Positions 7,908 through 17,024 of a DNA stretch of 64,000 bases are shown piece by piece. Under the pieces are notes generated by a model, which saw only the letters and a program-made list of their open reading frames with translations, searched no databases and was not told the origin of the DNA. This stretch comes from Cohaesibacter sp. ES.047 (GTDB lineage: Bacteria > Pseudomonadota > Alphaproteobacteria > Rhizobiales > Cohaesibacteraceae): the NCBI RefSeq assembly GCF_900215505.1, contig NZ_LT907844.1, forward strand, positions 4,170,001 to 4,234,000, given 5' to 3'. The position numbers and the translations under genes were made by a program. Position 1 is the stretch's first letter, and each line of letters starts with the position of its first letter.

Positions 7908-9095
7908 GTGACCAGTTCCAAACCAGAAGAAAAACTTGGCCTGATGATTTGCGGCCATGGCAGCCGCAATAAAGAAGCTGTCGGGCAGTTCGCTCAACTC
8001 GCAAAACGCCTGAGACCGAAATTTCCCGATTGGCCAGTTGATTACGGCTATCTTGAATTTGCCAATCCGGTGATTTCCAATGGTCTCGACAATCTTGTTG
8101 AACAGGGCTGCACGCGCATTCTCGCGGTTCCGGGCATGCTGTTTGCTGCAGGCCACGCCAAGAATGACATCCCCTCCGTCCTCAATGCCTATCAGGCCAA
8201 AACGCCCGGCATAACCATCGAATATGGCCGCGAGCTGGGTCTTGACCTGAAGATGATCAAGGCCGCAGGCGCCCGTGTTCAGGAAGCGGTTGATGCCGCC
8301 AACGAAGAGCATGGCGAAGTATCGCTGACAGAGACGATGCTGATGGTTGTCGGCCGTGGGGCGTCCGATCCTGATGCCAACTCCAACGTCAACAAGCTGA
8401 TGCGCCTTTTGTGGGAAGGCATGGGTTTTGGTTGGGGCGAAGTCTGCTATTCCGGCGTGACCTTCCCGCTCGTCGAGCCGGGCCTCGAGCATGCAGCAAA
8501 GCTTGGCTACAAGCGGATCATCGTGTTCCCCTATTTCCTCTTCACCGGCATTCTGGTGCGCCGGATCTACAATTTCACCGATGAAGTTGCCGCGCGTCAC
8601 CCGGACATCCAGTTTATCAAGGCTGGCTATCTCAACGATCAGGACTATGTGATCGAGACTTTTGTCGACCGGGTTGGCGAGATTCTCGAGGGCACCAACA
8701 ACATGAACTGCCAACTGTGCAAATACCGTGCGCAGGTTCTCGGGTTCGAGCAGGAAGTGGGCCTCAAGCAGGAAAGCCACCACCATCATGTGGAAGGCGT
8801 CGACACCAAGGACTGTGAATATTGTGAGGATAACAAGTGTACGAACGAGTGCCTGAAGCACCAGCCGTCCACAGATCATCACCATCATGACCACAGCCAT
8901 TCCCACGATCATGCACATGGGCATGAACACAGCCATGACCACGACCACTCCCATGATCACGGGCATTCCCACGACCATGGTCATTCCCATGCACATGGTC
9001 ATGATCATTCGCACGATCATGACGATCACCACCATCACCCCTACCCGCACGCGGATCATCCACATGGTCCCAAAAGCATGTATCCGAAGGACTAG
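7908..9095 (+). CDS. cbiX: CbiX-type cobaltochelatase with Cys motifs and His-rich tail
   Basis: This is a class II (ATP-independent) sirohydrochlorin cobaltochelatase-like protein of 395 residues from GTG 7908, which has an AAGGGGA ribosome-binding site; an in-frame ATG at 7884 lacks one. Two tandem CbiX domains are visible: the first with CGHGSRNK and AAGHAKNDIP, the second with VGRGASDPDANSN and VFPYFLFTG. They are followed by MNCQLC near residue 265 and a second Cys cluster (DCEYC, CTNEC) near 302-316. This recalls the Fe-S-binding tail of long CbiX. Residues about 323-385 are dominated by His and Asp, a likely metal store or chaperone segment. It stands directly ahead of cobH. Early cobalt insertion is surprising beside cobN. 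Confidence 0.85.
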   Translation: MTSSKPEEKLGLMICGHGSRNKEAVGQFAQLAKRLRPKFPDWPVDYGYLEFANPVISNGLDNLVEQGCTRILAVPGMLFAAGHAKNDIPSVLNAYQAKTPGITIEYGRELGLDLKMIKAAGARVQEAVDAANEEHGEVSLTETMLMVVGRGASDPDANSNVNKLMRLLWEGMGFGWGEVCYSGVTFPLVEPGLEHAAKLGYKRIIVFPYFLFTGILVRRIYNFTDEVAARHPDIQFIKAGYLNDQDYVIETFVDRVGEILEGTNNMNCQLCKYRAQVLGFEQEVGLKQESHHHHVEGVDTKDCEYCEDNKCTNECLKHQPSTDHHHHDHSHSHDHAHGHEHSHDHDHSHDHGHSHDHGHSHAHGHDHSHDHDDHHHHPYPHADHPHGPKSMYPKD

Positions 9096-9109
9096 GCGGG
9101 TTTCACGTC

Positions 9110-9805
9110 ATGAGCGAACCTTATGAACGGGATCCAGACGCGATCTACCGGCGGTCATTTCAGATCATACGAAATGAGGCGGCTGATGCTCTGGATACCC
9201 TGCCGCCAGATGTGGAACCACTCGCTGTTCGGCTGATGCACGCTGTCGGTCAGACGGATCTTGTCGCCGATCTGCGTTTCAGCAGTTCGGCGATCACCTC
9301 TGGCATCAAAGCACTACAGGGCGGCGCTCCGATCTTGGTGGACGCACAAATGGTGGCTGGCGGCATCACCAGACGATTTCTATCGCCCCAAATGTCAGGT
9401 GCTGGCAATGAGGTGATCGTGACGCTGAATGATCCGGACGTTGCGGATCTCGCCAGTCGGATGCAAACGACACGGTCGGCCGCCGCATTGGAATTGTGGC
9501 GACCGCATTTGGATGGCGCAATCGTGGCCATCGGCAATGCGCCAACGGCCCTTTTCAGGCTGATCGAAATGCTCAAGGACGGCGCGGCAAAACCGGCACT
9601 GGTGCTCGGTTTTCCTGTTGGCTTTGTCGGTGCTGCCGAATCCAAGGAAGCGCTCGTAAAGGCAGCTCCGGCTCTAGGTGTCGATTTCATCGCCCTTCTT
9701 GGTCGGCGCGGCGGCACACCGCTTGCCAGCGCGGCGGTCAATGCCCTCGCAATATCGGCCCTTGGCGTGAAGGATCAGCCATCCCGGGAGGATGCAAGAC
9801 TATGA
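9110..9805 (+). CDS. cobH: Precorrin-8X methylmutase
   Basis: CobH moves the C11 methyl group to C12, turning precorrin-8X into hydrogenobyrinic acid. The 231-residue protein has the family's length. RLMHAVGQTDL contains the catalytic histidine (about residue 44), and NAPTALFRLIEML and GFPVGFVGAAESKEAL are standard CobH/CbiC segments. The stop overlaps the cobL start (ATGA at 9802-9805), indicating coupled translation. Confidence 0.96.
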   Translation: MSEPYERDPDAIYRRSFQIIRNEAADALDTLPPDVEPLAVRLMHAVGQTDLVADLRFSSSAITSGIKALQGGAPILVDAQMVAGGITRRFLSPQMSGAGNEVIVTLNDPDVADLASRMQTTRSAAALELWRPHLDGAIVAIGNAPTALFRLIEMLKDGAAKPALVLGFPVGFVGAAESKEALVKAAPALGVDFIALLGRRGGTPLASAAVNALAISALGVKDQPSREDARL

Positions 9806-11052
9806 CAGAGAGCAACATGAACAGCGCACCGTGGCTGACCATCATCGGCATCGGTGAAGGCGGAATGGACGATCTGGGTGATCTGGCCTGGTCGCTGCTT
9901 GTCAACGCAGAGGTCATTCTGGGTGGCGAACGCCATTTGGCGATGGTGCCCGACGAGCTTTCCTCCAAGGCCAAGCGCATGACGTGGCCCTCGCCACTGT
10001 CTCTCGTTTACGATCAACTCAAAAAGCTGCGCGGAACCCCTGTCGTCATTCTGGCAAGCGGCGATCCGATGGAGTTTGGCATCGCGGGCAGTCTCACGCG
10101 CCATTTCGATTGGCATGAGATGCGTGTTCTGCCCTCACCCAGTTCGTTCAGTCTTGCAGCCAGCATCCTTGGCTGGCCACTGGACAAGGTGGTTCGCCTG
10201 ACCATCCATGGGCGTAATCCTGCGGCGCTGGTTCCCCATCTGATGCCCGGGGCGCGGCTGCTCATCCTTTCCAAGGATGGCACCTCTCCTGCATTGGTGG
10301 CGCGGCTCCTTTGTGAACGTGGCCTCGACAAAGCCTCCGTTACGGTGCTTGAGCATCTGGGTGGCGAGAAAGAAAAGGTCATAGAGAGCACCGCCAAGCT
10401 TCTTGATGACAGCGGGGATGATCTGAAATTTGCCGATCTCAATCTGCTGGCTGTGTCCCTGCCGGAACGGTTCGACGGATGGTTGCCCGCCGTACCCGGT
10501 TTGCCAGATGAAGCCTTCGAGCATGATGGCAAGATGACGAAACGGGACATTCGGGCAAGCGCTCTCGCCAAACTCGCCCCACACCCCGGAGCACTACTTT
10601 GGGATGTCGGGACGGGTTGCGGTTCCATCGCCATCGAATGGATGCGCGCGCATCCAAGCTGCATGGCCATTGGTGTCGAGCCACAGGAAAAGCGTCGCGC
10701 GTTTGCGCAACACAACGCCGACATGCTGGGCGTGCCAAAGCTGCGCTTGCTCAACGGCACGGCTCCAGACAGCTTACGCGGTGAGCCGCACCCCGACGCG
10801 GTGTTTGTCGGCGGCGGCCTGTCTGCCGATGTCATCAATTTTTGCATGCGGTCGCTCAAGCCGGGCGGGCGGTTGGTTGCCCATGCAGTGACCCTTGGCT
10901 CCGAAAAGCTTTTGCTTGAGATGTTTGAACGCAACGGCGGTGAGCTGACCCGCCTTTCCATCGCCAAGGCCGAGGCGGTTGGCCCCTATTACGGCTGGAA
11001 GACAGCCATGCCAGTTACGCAATGGGCATTCGTCAAGGACGACGGGCTGTGA
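9802..11052 (+). CDS. cobL: Precorrin-6Y C5,15-methyltransferase (decarboxylating)
   Basis: This bifunctional enzyme methylates C5 and C15 of precorrin-6Y and decarboxylates the C12 acetate. The 416-residue protein starts at the ATGA overlap with cobH, behind a GGGAGG site. The N-terminal half (about 1-205) is the CbiE-type tetrapyrrole methylase domain (GIGEGGMDDL, ILGGERHLAM, ASGDPMEFG). The C-terminal half (about 235-410) is the CbiT-type class I methyltransferase with the SAM motif DVGTGCGSIAIEW near residue 268. Both catalytic halves are intact, as in the fused aerobic-pathway form. Confidence 0.95.
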   Translation: MTESNMNSAPWLTIIGIGEGGMDDLGDLAWSLLVNAEVILGGERHLAMVPDELSSKAKRMTWPSPLSLVYDQLKKLRGTPVVILASGDPMEFGIAGSLTRHFDWHEMRVLPSPSSFSLAASILGWPLDKVVRLTIHGRNPAALVPHLMPGARLLILSKDGTSPALVARLLCERGLDKASVTVLEHLGGEKEKVIESTAKLLDDSGDDLKFADLNLLAVSLPERFDGWLPAVPGLPDEAFEHDGKMTKRDIRASALAKLAPHPGALLWDVGTGCGSIAIEWMRAHPSCMAIGVEPQEKRRAFAQHNADMLGVPKLRLLNGTAPDSLRGEPHPDAVFVGGGLSADVINFCMRSLKPGGRLVAHAVTLGSEKLLLEMFERNGGELTRLSIAKAEAVGPYYGWKTAMPVTQWAFVKDDGL

Positions 11053-11087
11053 GCGTGACGGTCATAGACAAAGACTAGAGACAGACG

Positions 11088-11807
11088 ATGAACGAAACAA
11101 AAAATGGCACCCTTTATGGTGTCGGTGTTGGACCGGGAGACCCCGAACTTCTGACGCTGAAGGCCGCCCGCATGATCGAACAGGCAAAGGTTTTGGCCTA
11201 TCCGTCCCCCGAAGGTGGCGAGAGCTTTGCCCGCTCGATCGTGGCCAGACACATTCCAGATGAGTGCGAAGAGATTGTCATGTCCGTGCCGATGCGCACC
11301 GAACGGTTCGCAGCCCAGTCGGTTTATGACGAGAGCGCCGAGCGCATCGAAGCGCTGTTGGCATCAGGGCAGGATGTCGTCGTCCTCTGCGAGGGCGATC
11401 CGTTCTTTTATGGCAGCTTCATGTATCTGCACAATCGGCTGTCCAATCGGTTCAATGTCGAGATTGTCTCGGGCGTTTCCTCGCTGGTTGCCTGCGCAGG
11501 GCGCCTCGCGCAGCCGCTTGCAGGTCGCAACGACGTTCTGACGATCCTGCCCGGCCCGATGGACGACGCCGCACTGCAAGAAAGATTATCTCTGGGCGGA
11601 TCCTTCGCCATCATCAAGGTTGGTCGGCATTTGCCCCGCATCCGCTCTTTGCTGGAGCGTAACGGCCTTTTGGCCAACGCGGGATATGTCGAGAGAGCGA
11701 GCCTTCCCAGCGAGAAAATCATGCCCCTTGCTGAGGTCGATGAAAGCTGCGTGCCCTATTTTTCAATGATCCTCGTTTATGAAGGCGGTGAAGCATGGAA
11801 GAAGTGA
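11088..11807 (+). CDS. cobI: Precorrin-2 C20-methyltransferase
   Basis: CobI adds the C20 methyl to precorrin-2 using SAM. The 239-residue protein carries the tetrapyrrole methylase hallmarks: GVGVGPGDPELLTLKA at the N-terminus, LCEGDPFFYGSFMYLHNRL in the middle, and EIVSGVSSLVACAGRLAQPL, which is typical of CobI/CbiL. It lies 35 bases after cobL and overlaps the next gene by 13 bases, so it belongs to the same transcription unit. Confidence 0.94.
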   Translation: MNETKNGTLYGVGVGPGDPELLTLKAARMIEQAKVLAYPSPEGGESFARSIVARHIPDECEEIVMSVPMRTERFAAQSVYDESAERIEALLASGQDVVVLCEGDPFFYGSFMYLHNRLSNRFNVEIVSGVSSLVACAGRLAQPLAGRNDVLTILPGPMDDAALQERLSLGGSFAIIKVGRHLPRIRSLLERNGLLANAGYVERASLPSEKIMPLAEVDESCVPYFSMILVYEGGEAWKK

Positions 11808-13666
11808 AGCGGACAGAAACCGGGCGTTCGCTTGTGGTCCTGTGCCCGTCTGCGTCTGCGGAACCGCTGGCGACCAAGGTTCGCGACCTCCTCAAGGCAG
11901 ACGGCTGGGCTGCCGAGTTGCATGGCAAGCCCGATGTGAAGACCGCTGACCGGAGTTTTGGGGATACGCTGACGCATCTTCGCGATCTGTTCCTTGCCGG
12001 TCACGGCATCGTGGCCCTGTGCGCGAGCGGCATCATCATTCGAGCTCTGGGCCCGATTCTCGACAGCAAGTTTTCAGAACCGCCGGTTTTATCGGTCGCA
12101 CGCAACGGGCGTTCGGTCGTCCCGCTTCTGGGCGGCCATCATGGCGGCAATGATCTGGCATTGGGTCTGGCGCAGGGTCTTAACGCCCATGCTGCTATTA
12201 CCACCGCCGGCGATTGCCAACACAGGATCTCCTTTGACAAGCCGCCTGAGGGCTGGCGCTTGCAGAACCCGCGGAGCGCTGGTCCGATCATGGCCCGGAT
12301 TGTCGATGGCGAACCGGTGGCACTCGATCCGGCGCTGACATGGCTGTCGGACAAAGGCCTTGTCCTTTCAAATGAAGCAAGCCTTGCCGTTCGGTCCGAC
12401 GTTCATTGCGCTGATGACAGACTAGACCAATTGGTCTACGCACCCCAATCCCTCGTCGTCGGCGTTGGATGCGAACGTGGGCTCGATGCTACGCACCTGA
12501 TCGCCCATATCGAAGCGACGCTCGACGCGCACAATCTGGCGCCGCAAGCCATCGCCATGCTTGCTTCCATTGATCTCAAAATGGACGAAGCGGCCATTCA
12601 TGCAGCCGCACGTCACTTCAAAGTGCCCGCACGGTTTTTCTCAGCCGAGGAATTGGAAGCCGAAGCCGGTCGCCTCACCACCCCGTCCGACGTGGTATTC
12701 GCCGAGGTCGGGTGCCACGGCGTTGCAGAGGGAGCCGCTCTTGCTGGCGTCAGATCTGATGGAACTCTTCTCGTTTCCAAGGAAAAGACCAACAAGGCCA
12801 CCTGTGCGGTTGGCCTTGCCAATGCGCCGCTTGGCTCGACCCTTCCCGGCCAAAGGCGCGGATCTCTGTCGGTTGTTGGCATTGGTCCGGGACAGCGAGA
12901 CTGGCGTGCGCCGGAAGCCACCAGCAGAATTGCCGCAGCACAGGAGCTTGTCGGATACGGTCTTTATATAGATCTCCTGGGCTCTCTGGCAGATGGCAAG
13001 GAGCGCAAAGATTTCCCGCTCGGCGGCGAAGAGGATCGCTGCCGTCATGCTCTGGAGCAGGCAGGCAAAGGCGTTGATGTGGCGCTGATCTGCTCCGGCG
13101 ACGCGGGCATCTACGCCATGGGTACGCTCGTGATGGAGCTACTGGATCGCGCCGAAGATGACGGCGGGGTGTCGGATGCTGCGAAACGGGCCGAGATTGT
13201 GCACGTGCCGGGCATTTCTGCGCTGCAGGCAGCCTCGGCGCGCTTTGGTGCCTTTCTCGGGCATGATTTCTGCACGATTTCCCTGTCTGACCTTCTAACG
13301 CCGTGGGAAACAATCGAACAGCGGCTTGAGGCTGCTGCTGCGGGTGACTTCGTGGTCGCTTTCTACAATCCGGTCTCGCGCAAGCGCCGCACTCAGTTGC
13401 AGAGAGCCAAGGAAATTCTCCTGACCAAACGCGCCGGAAGCGCCCCGGTTCTCCTTGCCTCAAATCTGGGGCGTCCAGATGAAACCTTGCGGATACGAAC
13501 CCTTGAAACCCTTGAAGTGGACGAGGTCGACATGCTGACGGTGGTGCTGGTCGGCTCTTCCCAATCCCGCACGCTTGTGCTTGGAGACCGATCCGTTGGA
13601 GACAACGGGACCGTTGCCTATACACCGCGTGGCTATGCCAAGCGCATTGACGCCGACAAAAGCTGA
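11795..13666 (+). CDS. Fused CbiG (cobalt-precorrin-5A hydrolase) - CobJ (precorrin-3B C17-methyltransferase)
   Basis: The 623-residue protein carries two enzymes of the corrin ring-contraction branch. Residues about 10-345 match CbiG: LVVLCPSASAEPLA, an ALCASGIIIRALGPIL segment, the LLGGHHGGNDLA motif, and a C-terminal CobE-like domain (VVGVGCERG, SAEELEAEAGRLTTPSDVVF). Residues about 357-620 match CobJ/CbiH: VVGIGPGQRDW, GYGLYIDLLG, ICSGDAGIYAMG, VPGISALQAASARFGA and FYNPVSRKR. The fusion is continuous, with no stop or frameshift. Such cbiG-cobJ fusions are known in alphaproteobacteria. CobJ is the ring-contraction enzyme of the aerobic route, whereas CbiG belongs to the anaerobic set, so the role of the CbiG half here is uncertain. 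Confidence 0.92.
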   Translation: MEEVKRTETGRSLVVLCPSASAEPLATKVRDLLKADGWAAELHGKPDVKTADRSFGDTLTHLRDLFLAGHGIVALCASGIIIRALGPILDSKFSEPPVLSVARNGRSVVPLLGGHHGGNDLALGLAQGLNAHAAITTAGDCQHRISFDKPPEGWRLQNPRSAGPIMARIVDGEPVALDPALTWLSDKGLVLSNEASLAVRSDVHCADDRLDQLVYAPQSLVVGVGCERGLDATHLIAHIEATLDAHNLAPQAIAMLASIDLKMDEAAIHAAARHFKVPARFFSAEELEAEAGRLTTPSDVVFAEVGCHGVAEGAALAGVRSDGTLLVSKEKTNKATCAVGLANAPLGSTLPGQRRGSLSVVGIGPGQRDWRAPEATSRIAAAQELVGYGLYIDLLGSLADGKERKDFPLGGEEDRCRHALEQAGKGVDVALICSGDAGIYAMGTLVMELLDRAEDDGGVSDAAKRAEIVHVPGISALQAASARFGAFLGHDFCTISLSDLLTPWETIEQRLEAAAAGDFVVAFYNPVSRKRRTQLQRAKEILLTKRAGSAPVLLASNLGRPDETLRIRTLETLEVDEVDMLTVVLVGSSQSRTLVLGDRSVGDNGTVAYTPRGYAKRIDADKS

Positions 13667-13708
13667 CACTGGCCGAATTGCGCGGCTCCCGACCCAAAAG
13701 GAATTGAA

Positions 13709-14503
13709 ATGACAGTTTATTTTATCGGCGCGGGCCCCGGAGCTCCCGATCTCATCACGGTTCGTGGATTAAAGCTCATCCAGCGCTGCCCGGTTTGTTT
13801 GTTTGCCGGATCCTTGGTGCCGGAAGCCATTGTGGCGGAGGCGCCAAAGGAAGCCATTGTCAAGGATACGGCCCCGATGCATCTGGATGAGATCATCGAG
13901 GATATGCGGATCGCCCACGAGAAGGGCGAGGATGTTGCCCGGGTGCATTCCGGCGACCCCTCGATCTATGGTGCGGTGGCCGAGCAGATGCGCCGTTTGC
14001 AAGTGCTGAAAATCCCATATGAAGTCGTGCCGGGCGTGCCAGCCTTTGCGGCAGCGGCAGCGGCCCTGGGGACGGAACTGACAATCCCCGGCATTGCCCA
14101 GACCATCATTCTGACTCGAACGGCCATGAAATCCTCTTCGATGCCGGAACGGGAAAATCTCGACACATTGGGCAAATCCGGCGCAACGCTGGCCATTCAT
14201 CTTTCGGTGCGCAACATCCCTCAGATTGAGCGGGATCTGACGCCCCATTATGGTGCAGATTGTCCGGTGGTGGTTGCCTATCGGGTTGGTTGGCCTGATC
14301 AGATGTTCATTCGGGGCACGTTGGCGAACATTCGTCAAAAGGTGCGCGAAGCCAAAATCACGCGGACAGCCCTCATTCTTGTCGGCCCCGCCATCGGCGC
14401 TCAGAACTTTGAGGATTCCCGGCTTTATGATGCGGATTTCTCTCACATCCTGAGGATTGGATCAAAGGGAGAAGTCGACAAGGCGAAGGAACAAGAGGTC
14501 TAG
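13709..14503 (+). CDS. cobM: Precorrin-4 C11-methyltransferase
   Basis: CobM methylates C11 of precorrin-4. The 264-residue protein starts at an ATG behind AAAAGGA. It shows FIGAGPGAPDLITVRGLKLI at the N-terminus, VHSGDPSIYGAVAEQM, PGVPAFAAAAAALGTELT and a C-terminal VGPAIG segment, all typical of CobM/CbiF. It is the last plus-strand gene of this cob run; the next gene, cobB, is convergent. Confidence 0.95.
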   Translation: MTVYFIGAGPGAPDLITVRGLKLIQRCPVCLFAGSLVPEAIVAEAPKEAIVKDTAPMHLDEIIEDMRIAHEKGEDVARVHSGDPSIYGAVAEQMRRLQVLKIPYEVVPGVPAFAAAAAALGTELTIPGIAQTIILTRTAMKSSSMPERENLDTLGKSGATLAIHLSVRNIPQIERDLTPHYGADCPVVVAYRVGWPDQMFIRGTLANIRQKVREAKITRTALILVGPAIGAQNFEDSRLYDADFSHILRIGSKGEVDKAKEQEV

Positions 14504-14754
14504 GAACATATTCCCATCACCAATGAGCCGGGCGCGGGCATTTTTTGTACCTTCGCCGGGCTCTTGGCCACTCAGTTTGCCACTAGATTTCAATCAAAGC
14601 CGCTGCCGGGTTGATTGCCTGCCCGCGGTTCCAATTGCCAAACGCGATTGGGCCACAGCATCTTGTTCTTGCGAATTGGAAGGCCCAGATTCTTTGGCTA
14701 TCCCAACTTGAGAAGCTTTTTCTCACGGCCTCACTTTGCCCACCAAAACCAGCC
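14504..14754. other. Convergent spacer between cobM and cobB
   Basis: No gene is seen. An imperfect GC-rich inverted repeat, GAGCCGGGCG / CGCCGGGCTC with one mismatch, lies near 14525-14562 and encloses a T-rich run (ATTTTTTG). It could help end transcription between the two converging units, but the match to a canonical terminator is weak. Confidence 0.3.
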
Positions 14755-16086
14755 TCAACTTGGCTTCAGGCCAATAATATGGGCAAACGAGCCGCAGACA
14801 CTGCCAACACGCTGCCCCATCGGCTGTAGCGGCGCGCCCGTTGCTGTTGTTGCATGAAACAGAGGGTCACAGGCGCCTTGCCATTCAATGGTGGCATAGT
14901 GAAATTCATGGGCGGTCATAGCGGATGAAAACAGGTCGCCCGCAGCAGGACTAAGTATTCTATAGCCTAATTTCAACTTAGGGCTAGAAAAACTTGTCGT
15001 AAGTGGAATGAACCCTAAGGTTTCTTTTTCTTCTCCCCCTACCCCTATGATCGAATGCCCCAAAACCATATAGCCACCACATTCGGCGAAAATGGTCCTG
15101 TTTTCGGCAGCGGCTTGTTTCATCGACCGCTTGAAGCGATCAGCAGTGCTCAGTGCGTCGAGATGAAGCTCTGGATAGCCCCCCGGCAGATAAATGGCGT
15201 CCGCGCCTTTGTCCGGCTCTTCATCGGCCAAAGGCGAGAAAAAGGACAGGCTCGCCCCCTGCTCTTTCCAGTCTTGAAGAATGTGCGGATAGATAAACGT
15301 GAAGGCCGCGTCCTTGGCAATGGCGATATGCTGTCCAAGTGGCGGAAGGCGCAAAGGGGATGCGTCCGATGTCGCCACACTCGGCAAATTTGACTGCTGC
15401 CGCGCGATGTCCAGCATGAGTGCAAGGTCTATATCCTTGTCCATATGATCCGCGATCGCATCAATCCGGTCGCTGAGCGCCTCATATTCGCCGGCCTGCA
15501 CGAGTCCCAGATGACGAGAAGGCAATTCAAGCGCTGAAGACTGCCTTATCGCCCCGACGACTGGCATCGAGATGGCGCCAAAAGCCTCCCTGAGCAACGC
15601 TTCATGGATCTCGGAACCGACTCTATTGAGGATCACGCCAGCAATGGACAGCGTCTTGTCGTGATCCCTGATCCCGGCGGCAATGGCCGCAGCGGTCTGC
15701 GCCTGCCCTTTGACGTCGAGCACGAGAAAGACGGGCAATTTCAGTGTTCGCGCCAGATTGGCTGTGGACCCTCGGCCGCCAGCTGCCCCGTCGAACAGTC
15801 CCATGACCCCTTCAACAAACAAGAGATCACGATGCGCTGCATGTGCCTGCGAACGAAGACATATATCTTCTGCTCGCATGGCCCACGGGTCGAGATTGAG
15901 CGAGGTTTGTCCTGAGGCCACAGCATGAAACGCCGGGTCGATATAATCCGGGCCGCATTTTGCCGGCGTCACCCGCACGCCCTTGCGCTGAAGCAGCCGT
16001 TGAAGCCCCAGCGACAGAGTTGTCTTGCCGGAGTTGGAGCTGGCGGCTGCCAGAATGAGACCGGGAATGAAGGTCGAAGCAGACAT
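14755..16086 (-). CDS. cobB: Hydrogenobyrinic acid a,c-diamide synthase
   Basis: CobB amidates the a and c acetate side chains of hydrogenobyrinic acid with glutamine and ATP, producing the CobNST substrate. The 443-residue protein has a P-loop-like AAASSNSGKTT near residues 13-23, KCGPDYIDPAFH, and FVEGVMGLFDG in the ATPase domain. The C-terminal glutamine amidotransferase domain has its nucleophile cysteine in AECGGYMVLGHS near residue 337 and a downstream HEFHYA. It is nine bases downstream of cobA on the minus strand, forming a two-gene operon. Confidence 0.95.
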   Translation of the reverse strand: MSASTFIPGLILAAASSNSGKTTLSLGLQRLLQRKGVRVTPAKCGPDYIDPAFHAVASGQTSLNLDPWAMRAEDICLRSQAHAAHRDLLFVEGVMGLFDGAAGGRGSTANLARTLKLPVFLVLDVKGQAQTAAAIAAGIRDHDKTLSIAGVILNRVGSEIHEALLREAFGAISMPVVGAIRQSSALELPSRHLGLVQAGEYEALSDRIDAIADHMDKDIDLALMLDIARQQSNLPSVATSDASPLRLPPLGQHIAIAKDAAFTFIYPHILQDWKEQGASLSFFSPLADEEPDKGADAIYLPGGYPELHLDALSTADRFKRSMKQAAAENRTIFAECGGYMVLGHSIIGVGGEEKETLGFIPLTTSFSSPKLKLGYRILSPAAGDLFSSAMTAHEFHYATIEWQGACDPLFHATTATGAPLQPMGQRVGSVCGSFAHIIGLKPS

Positions 16087-16095
16087 TAGGCCAAG

Positions 16096-16953
16096 TTATT
16101 CTTTTGGTTTGAGCGGCGTGGCTGTCAGGGTCTTGCCTTGGGTGGCGAATCCGAGCCAGTCGAGCCCATCGCGCATCCGGACCACATTGCCAACCACGCA
16201 CAGGGCGGGCGGTTTGAGGCCGGACTTTTCGGTTTCCTCGGCGATGGACTGCAGGTCGGACACCAGAACAGCCTGTCGCGGCGTGGTCGCGTTGCAGATA
16301 ACCGCGGCCCCTTCGTGCGGATCCCGACCGGCCGCGAGCAGCTTGGCCGTTATGGATCTGAGATGCTTCATGGCCATATACATCACGATAACTTGCGAGC
16401 CTTTGGCGATGGCGTCCCAGTTCAGCGCGTCAGGCATGGAGCCAGTCTGATCGTGGCCAGTAAGGAACGTGACCGACTGGTTGATGTCGCGATGTGTGGC
16501 CGGGATGCCAGCATAGCACAGCCCGCCAATCCCCGCGGTTATGCCCGGCACCACCCGAAAAGGCACTTCGGCCCCCACCAGACCGAGCGCTTCTTCACCG
16601 CCGCGCCCAAAAATGAACGGGTCGCCACCCTTGAGGCGCAACACGCGCTTGCCTTCCTTGGCGAGGGCAATCAGGCGCAAGGTGATGTCATTCTGTTTGG
16701 GAGACGGACGCCCTCCCCGTTTGCCAGCAAATTCAACCAGAATGTTCGGGCGCGCAAAGGACAGGATCGTTTCATCGACCAGGGCATCATAAACGATTGC
16801 ATCTGCCTGCCGAATGGCATTGATGGCATGAAGCGTCAGAAGCCCCCTGTCTCCCGGACCGCCGCCCACGAGCCAGACCCAGCCGGGCTGGAATTCCGGC
16901 AAGCCTTCAAAAAGTGTTTTGCTATAGCTGTCGCTGGTGAATTCAGTTGACAT
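16096..16953 (-). CDS. cobA: Uroporphyrinogen-III C-methyltransferase (SUMT)
   Basis: SUMT makes precorrin-2 from uroporphyrinogen III, the entry step of the corrin branch. The protein has 285 residues from the ATG at 16953; the frame is open further upstream, but that stretch covers the divergent cbiD start and lacks family similarity. Motifs are VGGGPGDRGLLTL, DALVDE, RLKGGDPFIFGRGGEE, VPGITAG and GIPATHRD. It is divergent from cbiD across a 71-base gap that must hold both promoters. Confidence 0.95.
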   Translation of the reverse strand: MSTEFTSDSYSKTLFEGLPEFQPGWVWLVGGGPGDRGLLTLHAINAIRQADAIVYDALVDETILSFARPNILVEFAGKRGGRPSPKQNDITLRLIALAKEGKRVLRLKGGDPFIFGRGGEEALGLVGAEVPFRVVPGITAGIGGLCYAGIPATHRDINQSVTFLTGHDQTGSMPDALNWDAIAKGSQVIVMYMAMKHLRSITAKLLAAGRDPHEGAAVICNATTPRQAVLVSDLQSIAEETEKSGLKPPALCVVGNVVRMRDGLDWLGFATQGKTLTATPLKPKE

Positions 16954-17024
16954 ACTTTTCTTTTTTCCTGTCCTTGCACCTTTGGCATGGCGCATGCTGT
17001 GCGGTCCGTTATATATCTGACTCC

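Noticed and set aside
7752-9065. A 437-codon open frame on the minus strand opposite cbiX
   Set aside because: It is rich in Met/Val/Ile repeats produced by the antisense of the His/Asp codons and has no family features; cbiX on the plus strand explains the coding signal.
14755-16086. CobQ (cobyric acid synthase) as an alternative for this amidotransferase
   Set aside because: The 443-residue length and the KCGPDYIDPAFH segment fit CobB/CbiA better; it is also paired with cobA.
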